Positions 1 through 8,610 of a stretch of DNA of 64,000 nucleotides are shown here, piece after piece; the stretch's first letter is position 1; each line of letters begins with the position of its first letter. Where the stretch lies: the NCBI RefSeq assembly GCF_008974265.1, contig NZ_BKZW01000001.1, positions 3,224,001 to 3,288,000 of the forward strand, read 5' to 3'. The DNA is from Dictyobacter vulcani (lineage in GTDB: Bacteria; Chloroflexota; Ktedonobacteria; Ktedonobacterales; Ktedonobacteraceae). The notes under the pieces were generated by a model, which saw only the letters and a program-made list of their open reading frames with translations, ran no database searches and had not been told where the DNA came from. The position numbers were made by a program, and so were the translations under genes.

Positions 1-746
1 ATCCTGGCCGTGGTGTACGCTTTGAAGCATTTGCTTCGGTACGTATTCGCGGTGCAGTGATTGATCAACTGCGTTCTCTCAACTGGTTGCCCCGATCAGC
101 GATCTCACGGGTGCGCCAGGTTGAAAGTGCATTGGCGGTACTGGAGCAGCGTCTGGGGCGACCTGCCAGGGAAGATGAAGTAGCAGAGGAAATCGGGGTT
201 TCGACAGAACGTTATCGACAGATGCTTCTGGAAATGAATGCCACAGTACTCTCGCTTGATGCTCCCCTTGGTTCACTCCTCCAGGATGACGAAGTAACTT
301 CCCTCTCTGAACTGCTAGAAGATCAAAGCTCTCCTGGCCCGGTTGAACAGGCTGAAAAGCAGGAATTGACTGATGTTCTGGGAGGGGCGATAGATCATTT
401 ACCAGATCGTGAAAAATTATTACTGGCTCTGTATTACCAAGAAGAATTAACGATGAAAGAGATCAGCAAAGTCTTAAGTGTCTCTGAATCGCGTGTCTGC
501 CAGTTGCATATCCAGGCGGTCATGCGGCTGCGTAGTACCTTACATGCCTATCGTTTGGATGAAGTAGGGCAAGTGGAAGCGGTTAGCGCGGGAACGGGTC
601 GAAAAAAGTCAGCAGGCGATGCTAAGGGAAATATTGCGCAGAAAGGAAATGCAAATTCAATCTCTCCTACCTATGCAGGCCAGGAAACAAGAAAATCGAA
701 GGCACTATCAGGAAATGGGACACGTGGTCGCAGGAAAATCTCTTGA
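1..746 (+). CDS. FliA/WhiG-family sigma-28 factor, 5' end outside the window
   Basis: RNA polymerase sigma factor of the FliA/WhiG group. The reading frame is open from base 3, so the gene starts upstream; GTG at 57 is internal. The visible part starts in region 2 with the family motif FEAFASVRIRGAVIDQLR, followed by region 3 (EVAEEIGVSTERYRQML) and region 4 with its helix-turn-helix (MKEISKVLSVSESRVCQLH). A tail of about 60 polar, Gly/Lys/Ser-rich residues follows region 4 and is unusual for the family. A FlgM-like gene and csrA lie downstream on the same strand, the gene company of flagellar regulons. In filamentous bacteria the same sigma group (WhiG) controls sporulation, so motility cannot be assumed. 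Family assignment is firm; the regulon is unknown. Confidence 0.9.
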   Translation, partial: PGRGVRFEAFASVRIRGAVIDQLRSLNWLPRSAISRVRQVESALAVLEQRLGRPAREDEVAEEIGVSTERYRQMLLEMNATVLSLDAPLGSLLQDDEVTSLSELLEDQSSPGPVEQAEKQELTDVLGGAIDHLPDREKLLLALYYQEELTMKEISKVLSVSESRVCQLHIQAVMRLRSTLHAYRLDEVGQVEAVSAGTGRKKSAGDAKGNIAQKGNANSISPTYAGQETRKSKALSGNGTRGRRKIS

Positions 747-898
747 GACCCCTCCATACCTGAGCTGACGGGGACCTATTGAACGCGAATAACGGGTCCG
801 ATACTATGGAGTAGATGGTAGTGGGTGAATGGATGAGCGGAAAAAAATGGAACGTCTGACGCTAATTCGACGTGTTTGCTTATAGGGGAGTCGTTTCC

Positions 899-1204
899 AT
901 GAAAGTCGGTAGTGTGAGCTCACAACTATACCTGGTTGGTGCGCGGCAGAGAAGACGCACCAACAAATCAGCCCGAGGGACGGTGCAGTCTCTTTCCTGG
1001 GTGGATCAGGTGGCTCGTGTCGCGCGTCTGGTTGTGATACCATGGCCAGTCACCGTACTACAGTCGGTATCAGAAGAATATTCGATCCAGATCGAAGAAT
1101 TGCGGGGGCGTATTCAAATTGATACCTATGTTGTTGATAGTGTTGCCCTGGCAAGGTGTATACTAAGAAATGAAACCCATTTTGTCAGTATATATCCAGA
1201 GTAA
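899..1204 (+). CDS. flgM: FlgM-like anti-sigma-28 factor
   Basis: Small protein of about 101 residues. Its C-terminal part (IEELRGRIQIDTYVVDSVAL, then ARCIL) follows the FlgM pattern of a helix, a short Gly/Asp-Tyr-x-Val-Asp turn and a second helix that clamps the sigma factor. FlgM proteins bind and inhibit FliA. The start at 899 is chosen over the in-frame ATG at 872 because GGGGAG lies about 10 bases upstream. The N-terminal half is basic and not typical. The gene lies about 150 bases after the sigma gene and ahead of csrA, which supports the call. The similarity is short and I judged it by eye, so the identification is probable, not certain. Confidence 0.6.
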   Translation: MKVGSVSSQLYLVGARQRRRTNKSARGTVQSLSWVDQVARVARLVVIPWPVTVLQSVSEEYSIQIEELRGRIQIDTYVVDSVALARCILRNETHFVSIYPE

Positions 1205-1389
1205 TAGTATCAAAGTAGCCAGGTTCGCTCTACCCACTGTGTTATCCCTTTGCGTCTATGAAAAGTGGCATGTCGACCCGCATTTGCTACTCGATCTTCT
1301 AATGCGGTCACGCTGAAAGAGGCGCCCTTGCTAATGTTAGTCGCGGCGCAGGGACGCTTAGGCTATGCTTCTTATGAAGGGAGCTTTAC

Positions 1390-1605
1390 ATGCTTGTTTT
1401 GCGACGAAAAGTTGGTGAAAGTATTGTGCTTGCTGGGGTGATCAACATTTCAGTGTTGGCTGTCGAGGGCGAGCGCGTAAAAATAGGAATAAGCGCGCCT
1501 CCTGATGTGACTATTGTACGTGAAGAACTTTTACGAAACACTAGCACCGACCCGGCAACAAATCCCAATACTCCTACGCCTCCAGCCCAGCCACAACCTC
1601 GCTAG
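1390..1605 (+). CDS. csrA: Carbon storage regulator CsrA
   Basis: RNA-binding post-transcriptional regulator that blocks or stabilises mRNAs carrying GGA motifs. The protein (71 aa) begins MLVLRRKVGESIVLAG and has the diagnostic VKIGISAPPDVTIVREEL core, which forms the beta strands and the RNA-contacting Arg-Glu segment. A Thr/Pro/Asn-rich tail of about 20 residues extends past the usual 60-65 residue length. AAGGGAG lies just upstream of the ATG. It follows the sigma-28 and FlgM-like genes, the arrangement seen where CsrA controls flagellin or development. A strong intrinsic terminator follows at 1786. Confidence 0.93.
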   Translation: MLVLRRKVGESIVLAGVINISVLAVEGERVKIGISAPPDVTIVREELLRNTSTDPATNPNTPTPPAQPQPR

Positions 1606-1785
1606 TGACGCCTGTATCATCGCGTTTTCTGGCGGCAACCACTGTTTGACTCCTTGAGTGGGATACGTGTTTCAGGGACGTGGGATTGGGAGATAGGCGA
1701 AACGATACGAGCTGTGTTGAAGTGGTATGGAAGCTCAGACTGTCCTGTGTATATCTTTTCACAAAGCTTTCATAAGGACGTTATC

Positions 1786-1824
1786 TGTACGTACCCACAA
1801 TTCTGTGGGTACGTACATTTTTTT
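1786..1824 (+). terminator. Intrinsic terminator after csrA
   Basis: Perfect 14-bp stem (1786-1799 with 1804-1817), 4-base loop and a run of seven T. The T run lies only on the plus-strand exit side, so it serves csrA and not the convergent ino1 gene. Confidence 0.9.
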
Positions 1825-1847
1825 GCTATTTTTTTGCTGTTTCAGCT

Positions 1848-2996
1848 TTATTCAATTGGACTTTCGACCTTGTGTCCATTGGCATGTTCTGCGGCTGGAG
1901 CAGGAACTTCACCTTTGGTGTCGTGGTTAATGAATGTTTCGGTTGCCTCACGTGCGATGTCGTCATGATGTTGGATGGGTGGTGATTTCATCAGATACGC
2001 GCTAGGGCCTTCGAGGGTGCCGCTGATACCACGATCCAGGGCCAGTTTGACCAGACGTACAGCATCAATCACTACGCCCGCCGAGTTTGGAGAGTCCCAG
2101 ACCTCAAGTTTCAGTTCAGCATTGAGTGGAACATCACCGAAGGTACGGCCTTCCAGGCGGATATAGGCCCATTTGCGGTCCTTTAACCAGGCCACATAAT
2201 CAGATGGTCCGATATGCACATTGTCGCTGCCGATCTCATAATCCAACTGGCTGGTTACGGCGTTGGTCTTACTGATCTTTTTTGACTCCAGGCGGTCGCG
2301 CTCAAGCATATTGTAGAAGTCGGTATTGCCGCCCACATTCAACTGCATGGTGCGTTCCAACTTCACGCCACGTTCGCGGAAGAGGCGAGTGAGCATGCGG
2401 TGAACGATGGTTGCACCAACCTGGCTCTTGATATCATCACCAATCATTGGCAGACCAGCCTCTTCAAAGCGTTGCTGCCAGTACTTCTCACGTGCAATAA
2501 AGACCGGCACACAGTTTACCAGGCCAACACCTGCCTTGAGGATCTGCTCGACATACCACTTGGTAGCGGTCTCTGAGCCGACGGGCAGATAGTTGATGAC
2601 GACATCAGTTTTGGTGTCCTTCAAAATCTTGACGATATCATCGGTCTGGCCGGGAGCCTTGGTAATAATCTGGGATAGATACTTACCCAGTCCATCATGG
2701 GTCATGCCGCGATACACTTTGACACCCATTGGTGCTACATCGGCGAAGCGATAGGTATTATTTGGCTCGGCATAGATGGCCTCTGCCAGATCTTTGCCGA
2801 CTTTATTTTTATCGATATCGAAGGCTGCGGTAAACTCGATGTCGCGAATATGATACCCACCGAGATTGACGTGCATCAATCCTGGTACGAAATCCTCTTC
2901 CTTAGCGTTCTGGTAGTATTGAACGCCCTGTACCAGCGAGCTGGCGCAGTTTCCCACACCGATGATCGCGACACGAACCTTCTTATTGTTTGCCAT
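1848..2996 (-). CDS. ino1: Myo-inositol-1-phosphate synthase
   Basis: NAD-dependent enzyme turning glucose 6-phosphate into 1L-myo-inositol 1-phosphate, the entry to phosphatidylinositol, inositol-based thiols or compatible solutes. At 382 aa it is the short bacterial/archaeal form. The Rossmann nucleotide-binding motif is near the N-terminus ([16 protein letters not shown]). The family core is visible as [30 protein letters not shown] and [18 protein letters not shown] flexible Glu/Ala/His-rich tail of about 25 residues ends the protein. It stands alone, convergent with csrA and divergent from the sulfate genes. GAGGAG lies ahead of the ATG. No downstream inositol genes are visible, so the product's fate is open. 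Confidence 0.93.
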   Translation of the reverse strand: MANNKKVRVAIIGVGNCASSLVQGVQYYQNAKEEDFVPGLMHVNLGGYHIRDIEFTAAFDIDKNKVGKDLAEAIYAEPNNTYRFADVAPMGVKVYRGMTHDGLGKYLSQIITKAPGQTDDIVKILKDTKTDVVINYLPVGSETATKWYVEQILKAGVGLVNCVPVFIAREKYWQQRFEEAGLPMIGDDIKSQVGATIVHRMLTRLFRERGVKLERTMQLNVGGNTDFYNMLERDRLESKKISKTNAVTSQLDYEIGSDNVHIGPSDYVAWLKDRKWAYIRLEGRTFGDVPLNAELKLEVWDSPNSAGVVIDAVRLVKLALDRGISGTLEGPSAYLMKSPPIQHHDDIAREATETFINHDTKGEVPAPAAEHANGHKVESPIE

Positions 2997-3485
2997 AAAC
3001 GTTGAAACTCCTCTACGAAATGTCTATGTTGTTCAAGCCAGAAAGACAATCTCTAAAACGATGAAACCCGTGGAGATGAATACTCCATGTGCAGAATTTT
3101 ATGCCCATCGCTTAAAAAAAGAGTGCATCTCTGTCCAGATAAAGCTCTCGATTGTACTTACGGAACATGAACAAAAGATAATGCTGCGTATAACTATACC
3201 CCCAATCAGTGGTAGATTGCTACTTTTTTGCCATATATATTCTGACCATATGAAATGTGACTGGCGTTGCTATTTTGACCGCTAAATGCCGGTTCTAATG
3301 GCATAAAACAGAAAATGATGGTATTTAATTGCAACTAGTGTTACAATTAAATACGAAACCCCATCCTGAATGGATGGGTAACTGCACCCAAAACGGTCGT
3401 GAACGATCTAATTTGATCCAATCTGATTGATAGGCAAGGTATCAATCTACCCTGTCTAGCTTTTTTGACAAAGGAGCAACTCATC
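2997..3485. promoter_or_regulatory. Long leader between ino1 and cysC with inverted repeats
   Basis: No gene was found here. It holds a perfect 11-bp inverted repeat with a 12-base spacer (3321-3331 and 3344-3354), then a 7-bp hairpin (about 3360-3378, CCCATCC with GGATGGG), then the strong RBS AAGGAG at 3471. The AT-rich palindrome could be an operator and the later hairpin part of the cysC leader RNA. I could not match either to a known riboswitch. Confidence 0.4.
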
Positions 3486-4040
3486 ATGGCGAACGCTGGT
3501 TTTACTATCTGGTTTACCGGTCTATCTGGTGCTGGTAAGAGCACCTTATCTGAAATTATCGAGCAGCGCCTGCGCGCTCGGGGCCGCAATGTTGAGGTCC
3601 TGGATGGGGATATCGTACGGACACATTTAAGCAAAGGACTGGGATTCAGCAAAGAGGATCGCGATACTAATATTAAGCGTATTGCGTTTGTCTGTGGTTT
3701 GCTGACACGCAATGGTGTGATCTGTATCTCTGCGGCTATCTCGCCTTATAGCGAGGCCCGCGAATGGGCACGACAGGAGATCGGTAATTTTGTTGAGATC
3801 TACGTGAAGTGTCCTCTCGATGTTTGCCGCCAGCGGGATGTGAAAGGTCTGTATAAGCTTGTTGATGAGGGTAAAGTCAAAAACTTCACCGGGGTGGATG
3901 ATCCTTATGAGGCTCCAGAAAATCCTGAACTGGTCATTGAGACCGACAAAGAGACCATTGAGGAAAGTGTCGCTCGCATTTTCGCCAGATTGGAAGAGCT
4001 CGGCTATCTTGATTCTGTTGAGTCCGCAGTTCGAGTCTAA
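3486..4040 (+). CDS. cysC: Adenylylsulfate (APS) kinase
   Basis: Phosphorylates adenosine 5'-phosphosulfate with ATP to give PAPS, the activated sulfate donor. The P-loop GLSGAGKST is at residues 12-20. Further family motifs are [20 protein letters not shown], where the substrate-binding Arg and Asn residues sit, and [17 protein letters not shown]. The start at 3486 is preceded by AAGGAG at 3471-3476. The ATP sulfurylase gene follows 56 bases later on the same strand, so both enzymes of sulfate activation are probably co-expressed. No PAPS reductase is visible nearby, so the product may feed either assimilation or sulfation. Confidence 0.95.
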   Translation: MANAGFTIWFTGLSGAGKSTLSEIIEQRLRARGRNVEVLDGDIVRTHLSKGLGFSKEDRDTNIKRIAFVCGLLTRNGVICISAAISPYSEAREWARQEIGNFVEIYVKCPLDVCRQRDVKGLYKLVDEGKVKNFTGVDDPYEAPENPELVIETDKETIEESVARIFARLEELGYLDSVESAVRV

Positions 4041-4096
4041 ATGCAGAGAGTGGTATGTCCAGACATGGCATATTTTGTAGCAAAGGGAAAGACTGA

Positions 4097-5272
4097 ATGA
4101 TGGCAAATGGTTTAATCACGCCTCATGGTGGGGAACTGCAGATTACTCTGATCAAGGAGTCCGAACGTGCGGCTCTGGTCGAGCATGCACAGGGATTGGT
4201 TCAACTGGAGATAGGCTCACGACAACTGGCGGACCTGGAGATGCTGGCGATCGGTGCGTATAGTCCCTTGCGCGGCTTTATGACGCGGGCGGATTATCTG
4301 AGTGTGGTCAATACGATGCATCTGAGCAATGGTCTGCCATGGTCGATTCCCATCACGCTGGCTGTCACCAACGAGCAAGCAGCTGAGATTCAGGAAGGTT
4401 CCGAAGTGGCTCTGGTTAACGCTGAGGGCGTCCTACAGGCTATTCTGCTGGTGCAAGAGAAGTTTGGCTATGATAAGACCTTAGAGGCCCGACAGGTCTA
4501 TCGTACGGAGGATGAGGCCCATCCAGGCGTACATGTCGTGTATCAACAGGGAGATGTGTTGCTGGGTGGACCCGTGCGCGTGGTGGCGCTACAACCACAG
4601 ACCTTCGAGCAGTATCGCTATACGCCGCAACAGGCACGGGCACAATTTGCCTCGCGTGGATGGCAAAAGATCGTGGCTTTCCAGACGCGTAATCCGGTCC
4701 ACCGAGCCCATGAATATATTCAGAAGTGCGCCATGGAGACTGTAGATGGCTTGTATCTGCATCCGCTGGTAGGTAATACCAAAGGCGATGATATTCCCGC
4801 CGATGTGCGCATGCGCTGTTATGAGGTACTGCTGGAAAACTATTATCCCCAGGAGCGGGTGTTATTGGGAGTTTTACCGGCGGCTATGCGCTATGCAGGA
4901 CCCCGCGAGGCGATCTTCCACGCCTTGCTGCGCAAGAATTATGGTTGTTCTCATTTTATTGTGGGACGTGACCATGCCGGGGTGGGCAACTACTATGGTA
5001 CCTATGATGCGCAGCACATCTTCGCCGAGTTTGATGCCGCCGCACTGGGTATCACGCCGATGTTCTTTGATCACACCTTCTACTGTAAGGTCTGTGATGC
5101 CATGGCATCCAGGAAAACCTGTCCCCATGGTAGTGACAAGCACATCATCCTGAGCGGAACGAAAGTACGCCAGATGCTGCAGGCAGGAGAAGTGCCACCG
5201 CGTGAATTCTCACGTCCCGAGGTCGCCAGTGTCCTGATTGACGCCATGCGCCAGCCTGTCTCCCAGGCATAA
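4097..5272 (+). CDS. sat: Sulfate adenylyltransferase (ATP sulfurylase)
   Basis: Forms APS from sulfate and ATP. The 391-residue protein is the single-polypeptide (not CysDN) type. The ATP-binding motif [10 protein letters not shown] is at residues 198-207, the second motif is [17 protein letters not shown], and a Cys-containing segment [17 protein letters not shown] precedes the C-terminal [10 protein letters not shown] signature. The Cys pattern resembles the zinc-binding loop of many bacterial and archaeal Sat proteins. There are two adjacent ATGs (4097 and 4100) and AAGGGA lies just upstream. It is paired with cysC. Confidence 0.95.
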   Translation: MMANGLITPHGGELQITLIKESERAALVEHAQGLVQLEIGSRQLADLEMLAIGAYSPLRGFMTRADYLSVVNTMHLSNGLPWSIPITLAVTNEQAAEIQEGSEVALVNAEGVLQAILLVQEKFGYDKTLEARQVYRTEDEAHPGVHVVYQQGDVLLGGPVRVVALQPQTFEQYRYTPQQARAQFASRGWQKIVAFQTRNPVHRAHEYIQKCAMETVDGLYLHPLVGNTKGDDIPADVRMRCYEVLLENYYPQERVLLGVLPAAMRYAGPREAIFHALLRKNYGCSHFIVGRDHAGVGNYYGTYDAQHIFAEFDAAALGITPMFFDHTFYCKVCDAMASRKTCPHGSDKHIILSGTKVRQMLQAGEVPPREFSRPEVASVLIDAMRQPVSQA

Positions 5273-5280
5273 ATAAGCGA

Positions 5281-5316
5281 GCCGCAAGGAACGCCTAACG
5301 CTAGTCTCCTTGCGGC
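5281..5316. terminator. Hairpin between convergent sat and epimerase genes
   Basis: A 10-bp perfect stem (5281-5290 with 5307-5316) lies between two convergent genes. There is no clear T run, so termination strength is uncertain. Confidence 0.5.
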
Positions 5317-5330
5317 CCTGTTTGTCTGTC

Positions 5331-6254
5331 CTACTGGCGGAAGAAATCCAGCGTAGCTTTGGCGCCATCCTCGAAGGCGATCTGAGGTTTCCAGGATAGC
5401 AGGCGCTCGGCTTTACCAGCATTAAAGAAGGCCTGATAGATATCACCTGGTCGTCTGGGCGCTTTGGTGATTGGAGCTTCAAAGCCAGTCAATCTGGCGA
5501 GCGTCTTATAGATCTGATTGACCGAGACGGGTTCTCCAGTGCCGATACAAAAGATCTCATTCTCACCGCGTTGAATGGCCTGCACATTGGCTCGCGCCAC
5601 GTCGCTCACATAGATATAATCCTTTTTCTGCTCCCCATCCCAATCGATCCTCACCCCTTCATGTGCCAGGAAGCGTTTGGCGAAGATCGCGATTACCCCT
5701 GCTTCTCCATTGGGATCCTGCCGTGGTCCATAGACATTGCCATAACGCAGGACTGTAAACTTGAGTCCATGGGCATCATTCCAGTAGCGCAGATAATGTT
5801 CCGCGCTCATTTTCGTAATGCCATAGGGTGATTCAGGACGCTGCGGCGTATCCTCATCGAGTGGCAGGCGTACCGGTGTGCCATAGGTTGCTCCCGATGA
5901 CGCAAAAATAATCTTTTTGACGCCGACCCGGGTACACTGCGTTAAGACGTTGAGCAGGCCCAGTATATTGACCTGAGCATCGAGTTGTGGATTTTTTGTT
6001 GAGACGGCAACACTATGCTGGGCGGCATGATGATTGACGAGATCTGGTTTGAAGTCATCAAAGATGCCTACCAGGGTTGCTTCATTGGTGATATCGGCCC
6101 GATAAAAGCGAGCTTTGGGATTGATGTGGGCAGCGTGTCCACCACCCTCTTCCCACAGATTATCGACAATGGCGACCTCATGTTGTTCAGCAAGATAGTG
6201 ATCGGCAATATGGGAGCCGATGAAGCCTGCTCCGCCAGTAATCAAGATACGCAT
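5331..6254 (-). CDS. NAD-dependent nucleotide-sugar epimerase (GalE-like)
   Basis: Extended short-chain dehydrogenase of 307 aa, closest in style to UDP-glucose 4-epimerases. The NAD-binding motif TGGAGFIGSH is at residues 6-15, and the catalytic Tyr-x3-Lys pair (YGITK) is at Tyr144/Lys148 after the SSGATYG strand. It would interconvert UDP-sugars for envelope polysaccharide or glycolipid. GGAAAGG precedes the ATG. It is transcribed toward sat and is not obviously in an operon. The exact sugar substrate cannot be told from sequence. Confidence 0.88.
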   Translation of the reverse strand: MRILITGGAGFIGSHIADHYLAEQHEVAIVDNLWEEGGGHAAHINPKARFYRADITNEATLVGIFDDFKPDLVNHHAAQHSVAVSTKNPQLDAQVNILGLLNVLTQCTRVGVKKIIFASSGATYGTPVRLPLDEDTPQRPESPYGITKMSAEHYLRYWNDAHGLKFTVLRYGNVYGPRQDPNGEAGVIAIFAKRFLAHEGVRIDWDGEQKKDYIYVSDVARANVQAIQRGENEIFCIGTGEPVSVNQIYKTLARLTGFEAPITKAPRRPGDIYQAFFNAGKAERLLSWKPQIAFEDGAKATLDFFRQ

Positions 6255-6362
6255 AGCTCAGACCTTTCCTGTGTGTGTGGCAGGTCATAAGAGATCAGCA
6301 ACAATGCCAATCAGGTATGCCCACCTCTTCACACTGCATTATAGCAAAGGTAAAGTCCGCTA

Positions 6363-7163
6363 TCAAATAAATTGTTCTAATGCTGTTTTTAAATCCTGTA
6401 TGGAGGTGATAACAGGAAAAATCTGTAACCCCGTTTCTTGCTGTAAGCGGCTTAAAACCTGATTGTCGCGTGGATTGGCCATGGCTACGGTTAAGGTATT
6501 GCGTCCACGACCGAGGGGATAGCAATGGAGTTCCTGTGCGAGGGTGGGAGGGAGGACTTGCAGCAGTGCGGCTGGTAGTTTTTGGGGTAAAGGTGAGAGA
6601 TAGGGAACGCCGAGCTGGCGGGCTTGCAGCGAAAGATCCTCAGACTGGACTGTTTCCAGTTGCTCTGCCTGTACTTCAAAGAGCACTCGCTTTTCCCGGG
6701 CAGCCAGAATGCAGGTTTGCAGATCGGGCGATGTTTGGGGATAAGCGCTATACCCAATGGCGATGGCTTTGGGGCACAGGATATCTTTCTCGGGAGCATT
6801 GTGTACGCGCCAGAGCAGTGCTTCCCATAGTCTTTCTCTGACAATAGTTGCTCCATGTAAATCCGCCCCCGAGAGTAAAAAATAAAGGGTGGTCTCATGG
6901 ACAAAGACCTGATCTGTCTTGCGCACCAGGCGGTACAGAGGTTCCAGATAATATGCGATACTTTGTTGGATCTGTTGGGGTTCGCTGGCGTGTGCGTTAC
7001 TTTTGGAGTCGAAATACAATGGCAATGTAAGCAAGGCCATTGTAGATATATTGTTATTAAGCAGGCATTGCATCGCGGTTGCTACATCTTGAGCTTTGTT
7101 CAGAAGCGTAAATGGATACTCAATGGATGGAGATGCAGGAAGTAATTGAGCCTTCTTGCACAT
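6363..7163 (-). CDS. Degenerate GGDEF-like plus MshEN (GspE N-terminal) domain protein
   Basis: Protein of about 266 residues. The first two thirds have a GGDEF/adenylate-cyclase-like fold pattern: a strand MALLTLPLYF, a DQVFVHETTLYFLLSG hairpin where GGDEF would sit, and AIGYSAYPQ as the SIG-like strand. The catalytic GGDEF signature is absent. The last third is an MshEN/T2SSE-N domain (ARQLGVPYLSPLPQ, then NTLTVAMANPRDNQVLSRLQ), a module that in several ATPases binds cyclic-di-GMP. The start at 7163 is set by AAGGAG. It lies downstream of a gene of unknown function on the same strand. A role as a nucleotide-sensing adaptor is inferred. No pilus ATPase is adjacent. Confidence 0.6.
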   Translation of the reverse strand: MCKKAQLLPASPSIEYPFTLLNKAQDVATAMQCLLNNNISTMALLTLPLYFDSKSNAHASEPQQIQQSIAYYLEPLYRLVRKTDQVFVHETTLYFLLSGADLHGATIVRERLWEALLWRVHNAPEKDILCPKAIAIGYSAYPQTSPDLQTCILAAREKRVLFEVQAEQLETVQSEDLSLQARQLGVPYLSPLPQKLPAALLQVLPPTLAQELHCYPLGRGRNTLTVAMANPRDNQVLSRLQQETGLQIFPVITSIQDLKTALEQFI

Positions 7164-7197
7164 AGTGTGACTCCTTAAATATAAATGACTGAATATT

Positions 7198-7250
7198 AAA
7201 AAGCAATCGTGAACGCCGCTCACTCGCGGCTAGCTTCGCTCACACGATTG
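7198..7250 (-). terminator. Foldback terminator between two minus-strand genes
   Basis: Outer stem 7204-7211 with 7243-7250, plus an inner GCCGC/GCGGC hairpin. On the minus strand it is followed by CTTTTT. It probably ends transcription from the gene at 7351-8307. Confidence 0.6.
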
Positions 7251-7350
7251 AATGGCATGATATATTGTCAATAATCATACGGCGTGATGGCTAAAAAACG
7301 AGCATGATTATGGTTATGATTTTGTTAAGACGTTGTTTATACGGTTGAGA

Positions 7351-8307
7351 TCAATATAATGTGTCTGTTTGCCTGTAATGGCTACTCACTACTTGTAAGG
7401 CTTGCCGTAAGCTGTCAACATGGTTAAGCAAAAGATCGCTATACTGCATGAGATTGAGCAGGTGGATGGTTGCCGTTTCATCATCGCCGCGAGATACGGC
7501 ATGAAATTCTGGCAGGATGGTGCTGAAAATGGTCTGGATACATTCCAGCATCAAAGGCAGTGTGGAATCGATAGAAGAGAGCGTGGGATCAAGCAGTGGT
7601 AGGTCTGCGAAGAGCGCTGAGAACGACACGCTTTCCTGTTGCTGTTGCCAGTTTTGTAGTTTACCTGTAATGACGTGCAGTGCCTGCATCCACTGATAAT
7701 AGGTACTATCCGGGATAAGGGCCGCTTCGATCGCCGCCAGGACCACCGTACGCTCTTCGTCCTCGCCTTGTTGGGGCAACTGTTTTTTGATCTGTGCGGC
7801 CCCATAGAGACTGCAACTACGGTCCAATGCTTCCAGTACGGTACCAGCCGAGATCAACTGCAATTGTAGTAAAGGAAGCAGCCGTTCGAGTAAACTCTCG
7901 ATATCTTGTAGCAGGGTATTCATACGATAGAAATAAGCAGGATCCGTCTGGTCGAGTGGAGGATTTGTGCATAAAGTGAGTTCTGGCAGTAACTGGCCAA
8001 AGAGGAGGTAGGCCTGCTCGAACAACTGACGGAGACTAAATTCCAGTACCTCAATATCGGTGGCCGCAATACGGCTGGCAAAGCAACGTTGCAGACGTCC
8101 CAGAACGATCTCCAGTCCATACCTGTAGCTTGTTTCATGTATAATGGATTGTATTCGCGTTGGAGTTATCAACGGAACCTGCGAAGGCCGAGGTCTGGCT
8201 GGTGGCCGTGAAACGAGAGGTTTAGCTGGTGTCCGTGAAACGAGAGGCCTGACCGGAACATCATCGGCGCGCTTCAAGGCAATCTTTCGTGTATGCTGGC
8301 TTTTCAT
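7351..8307 (-). CDS. Hypothetical helical protein
   Basis: I do not recognise this 318-residue protein. The first 45 residues are basic and proline-rich with an imperfect repeat (PLVSRTPAKPLVSRPPARP). The rest is Leu/Gln-rich and predicted by eye to be mostly helical, with no transmembrane segment or catalytic motif. The start at 8307 is chosen because GGAGGAAGG precedes it; the ATG 15 bases upstream lacks this. The gene heads a minus-strand pair with the MshEN protein, separated by a terminator-like foldback. Confidence 0.6.
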   Translation of the reverse strand: MKSQHTRKIALKRADDVPVRPLVSRTPAKPLVSRPPARPRPSQVPLITPTRIQSIIHETSYRYGLEIVLGRLQRCFASRIAATDIEVLEFSLRQLFEQAYLLFGQLLPELTLCTNPPLDQTDPAYFYRMNTLLQDIESLLERLLPLLQLQLISAGTVLEALDRSCSLYGAAQIKKQLPQQGEDEERTVVLAAIEAALIPDSTYYQWMQALHVITGKLQNWQQQQESVSFSALFADLPLLDPTLSSIDSTLPLMLECIQTIFSTILPEFHAVSRGDDETATIHLLNLMQYSDLLLNHVDSLRQALQVVSSHYRQTDTLY

Positions 8308-8610
8308 ATCCTTCCTCCACACTTCTACATGTTGTTCCTTTTTCTATTGTACCTGAGCAGCATATTGTGTCCTCGGGAATGATAGAATGTAGCCAGGTGT
8401 TATAATGAGTGATAGAAAAAACTCCCAACGTCCATATCTTATTAATGCCTATCTAACCAACAGCTATGCAACTGAAAGAACCCACCTTCGTACTATGAAA
8501 GAATGGTATAATGGGTTGACACCGCTATTTGGCATGCATCAACGATATAATCCAATACAGCAAGACTGATAGTACAGTATCAGCGCCGGTCAGTAGGAGA
8601 ACAAGCACGT
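8308..8610. promoter_or_regulatory. Divergent promoter region upstream of secA
   Basis: No gene. Plus-strand TATAAT hexamers occur at 8507-8512 and 8546-8551, with a TTGACA at 8516-8521. The spacing between TTGACA and the second TATAAT is 24 bases, too long for a normal pair, so the secA promoter is not assigned firmly. Confidence 0.3.

Noticed and set aside
1654..1968. 104-codon plus-strand frame between csrA and ino1
   Set aside because: It runs through the csrA terminator and into the ino1 coding strand; no RBS or domain.
3055..3100. String resembling part of a SAM riboswitch (GATGAAACCCG)
   Set aside because: Only a short string matches; the required flanking helices are not found.
8507..8551. 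TTGACA with TATAAT as a canonical secA promoter
   Set aside because: The spacing is 24 bases, far from the usual 17, so only possible hexamers are noted.
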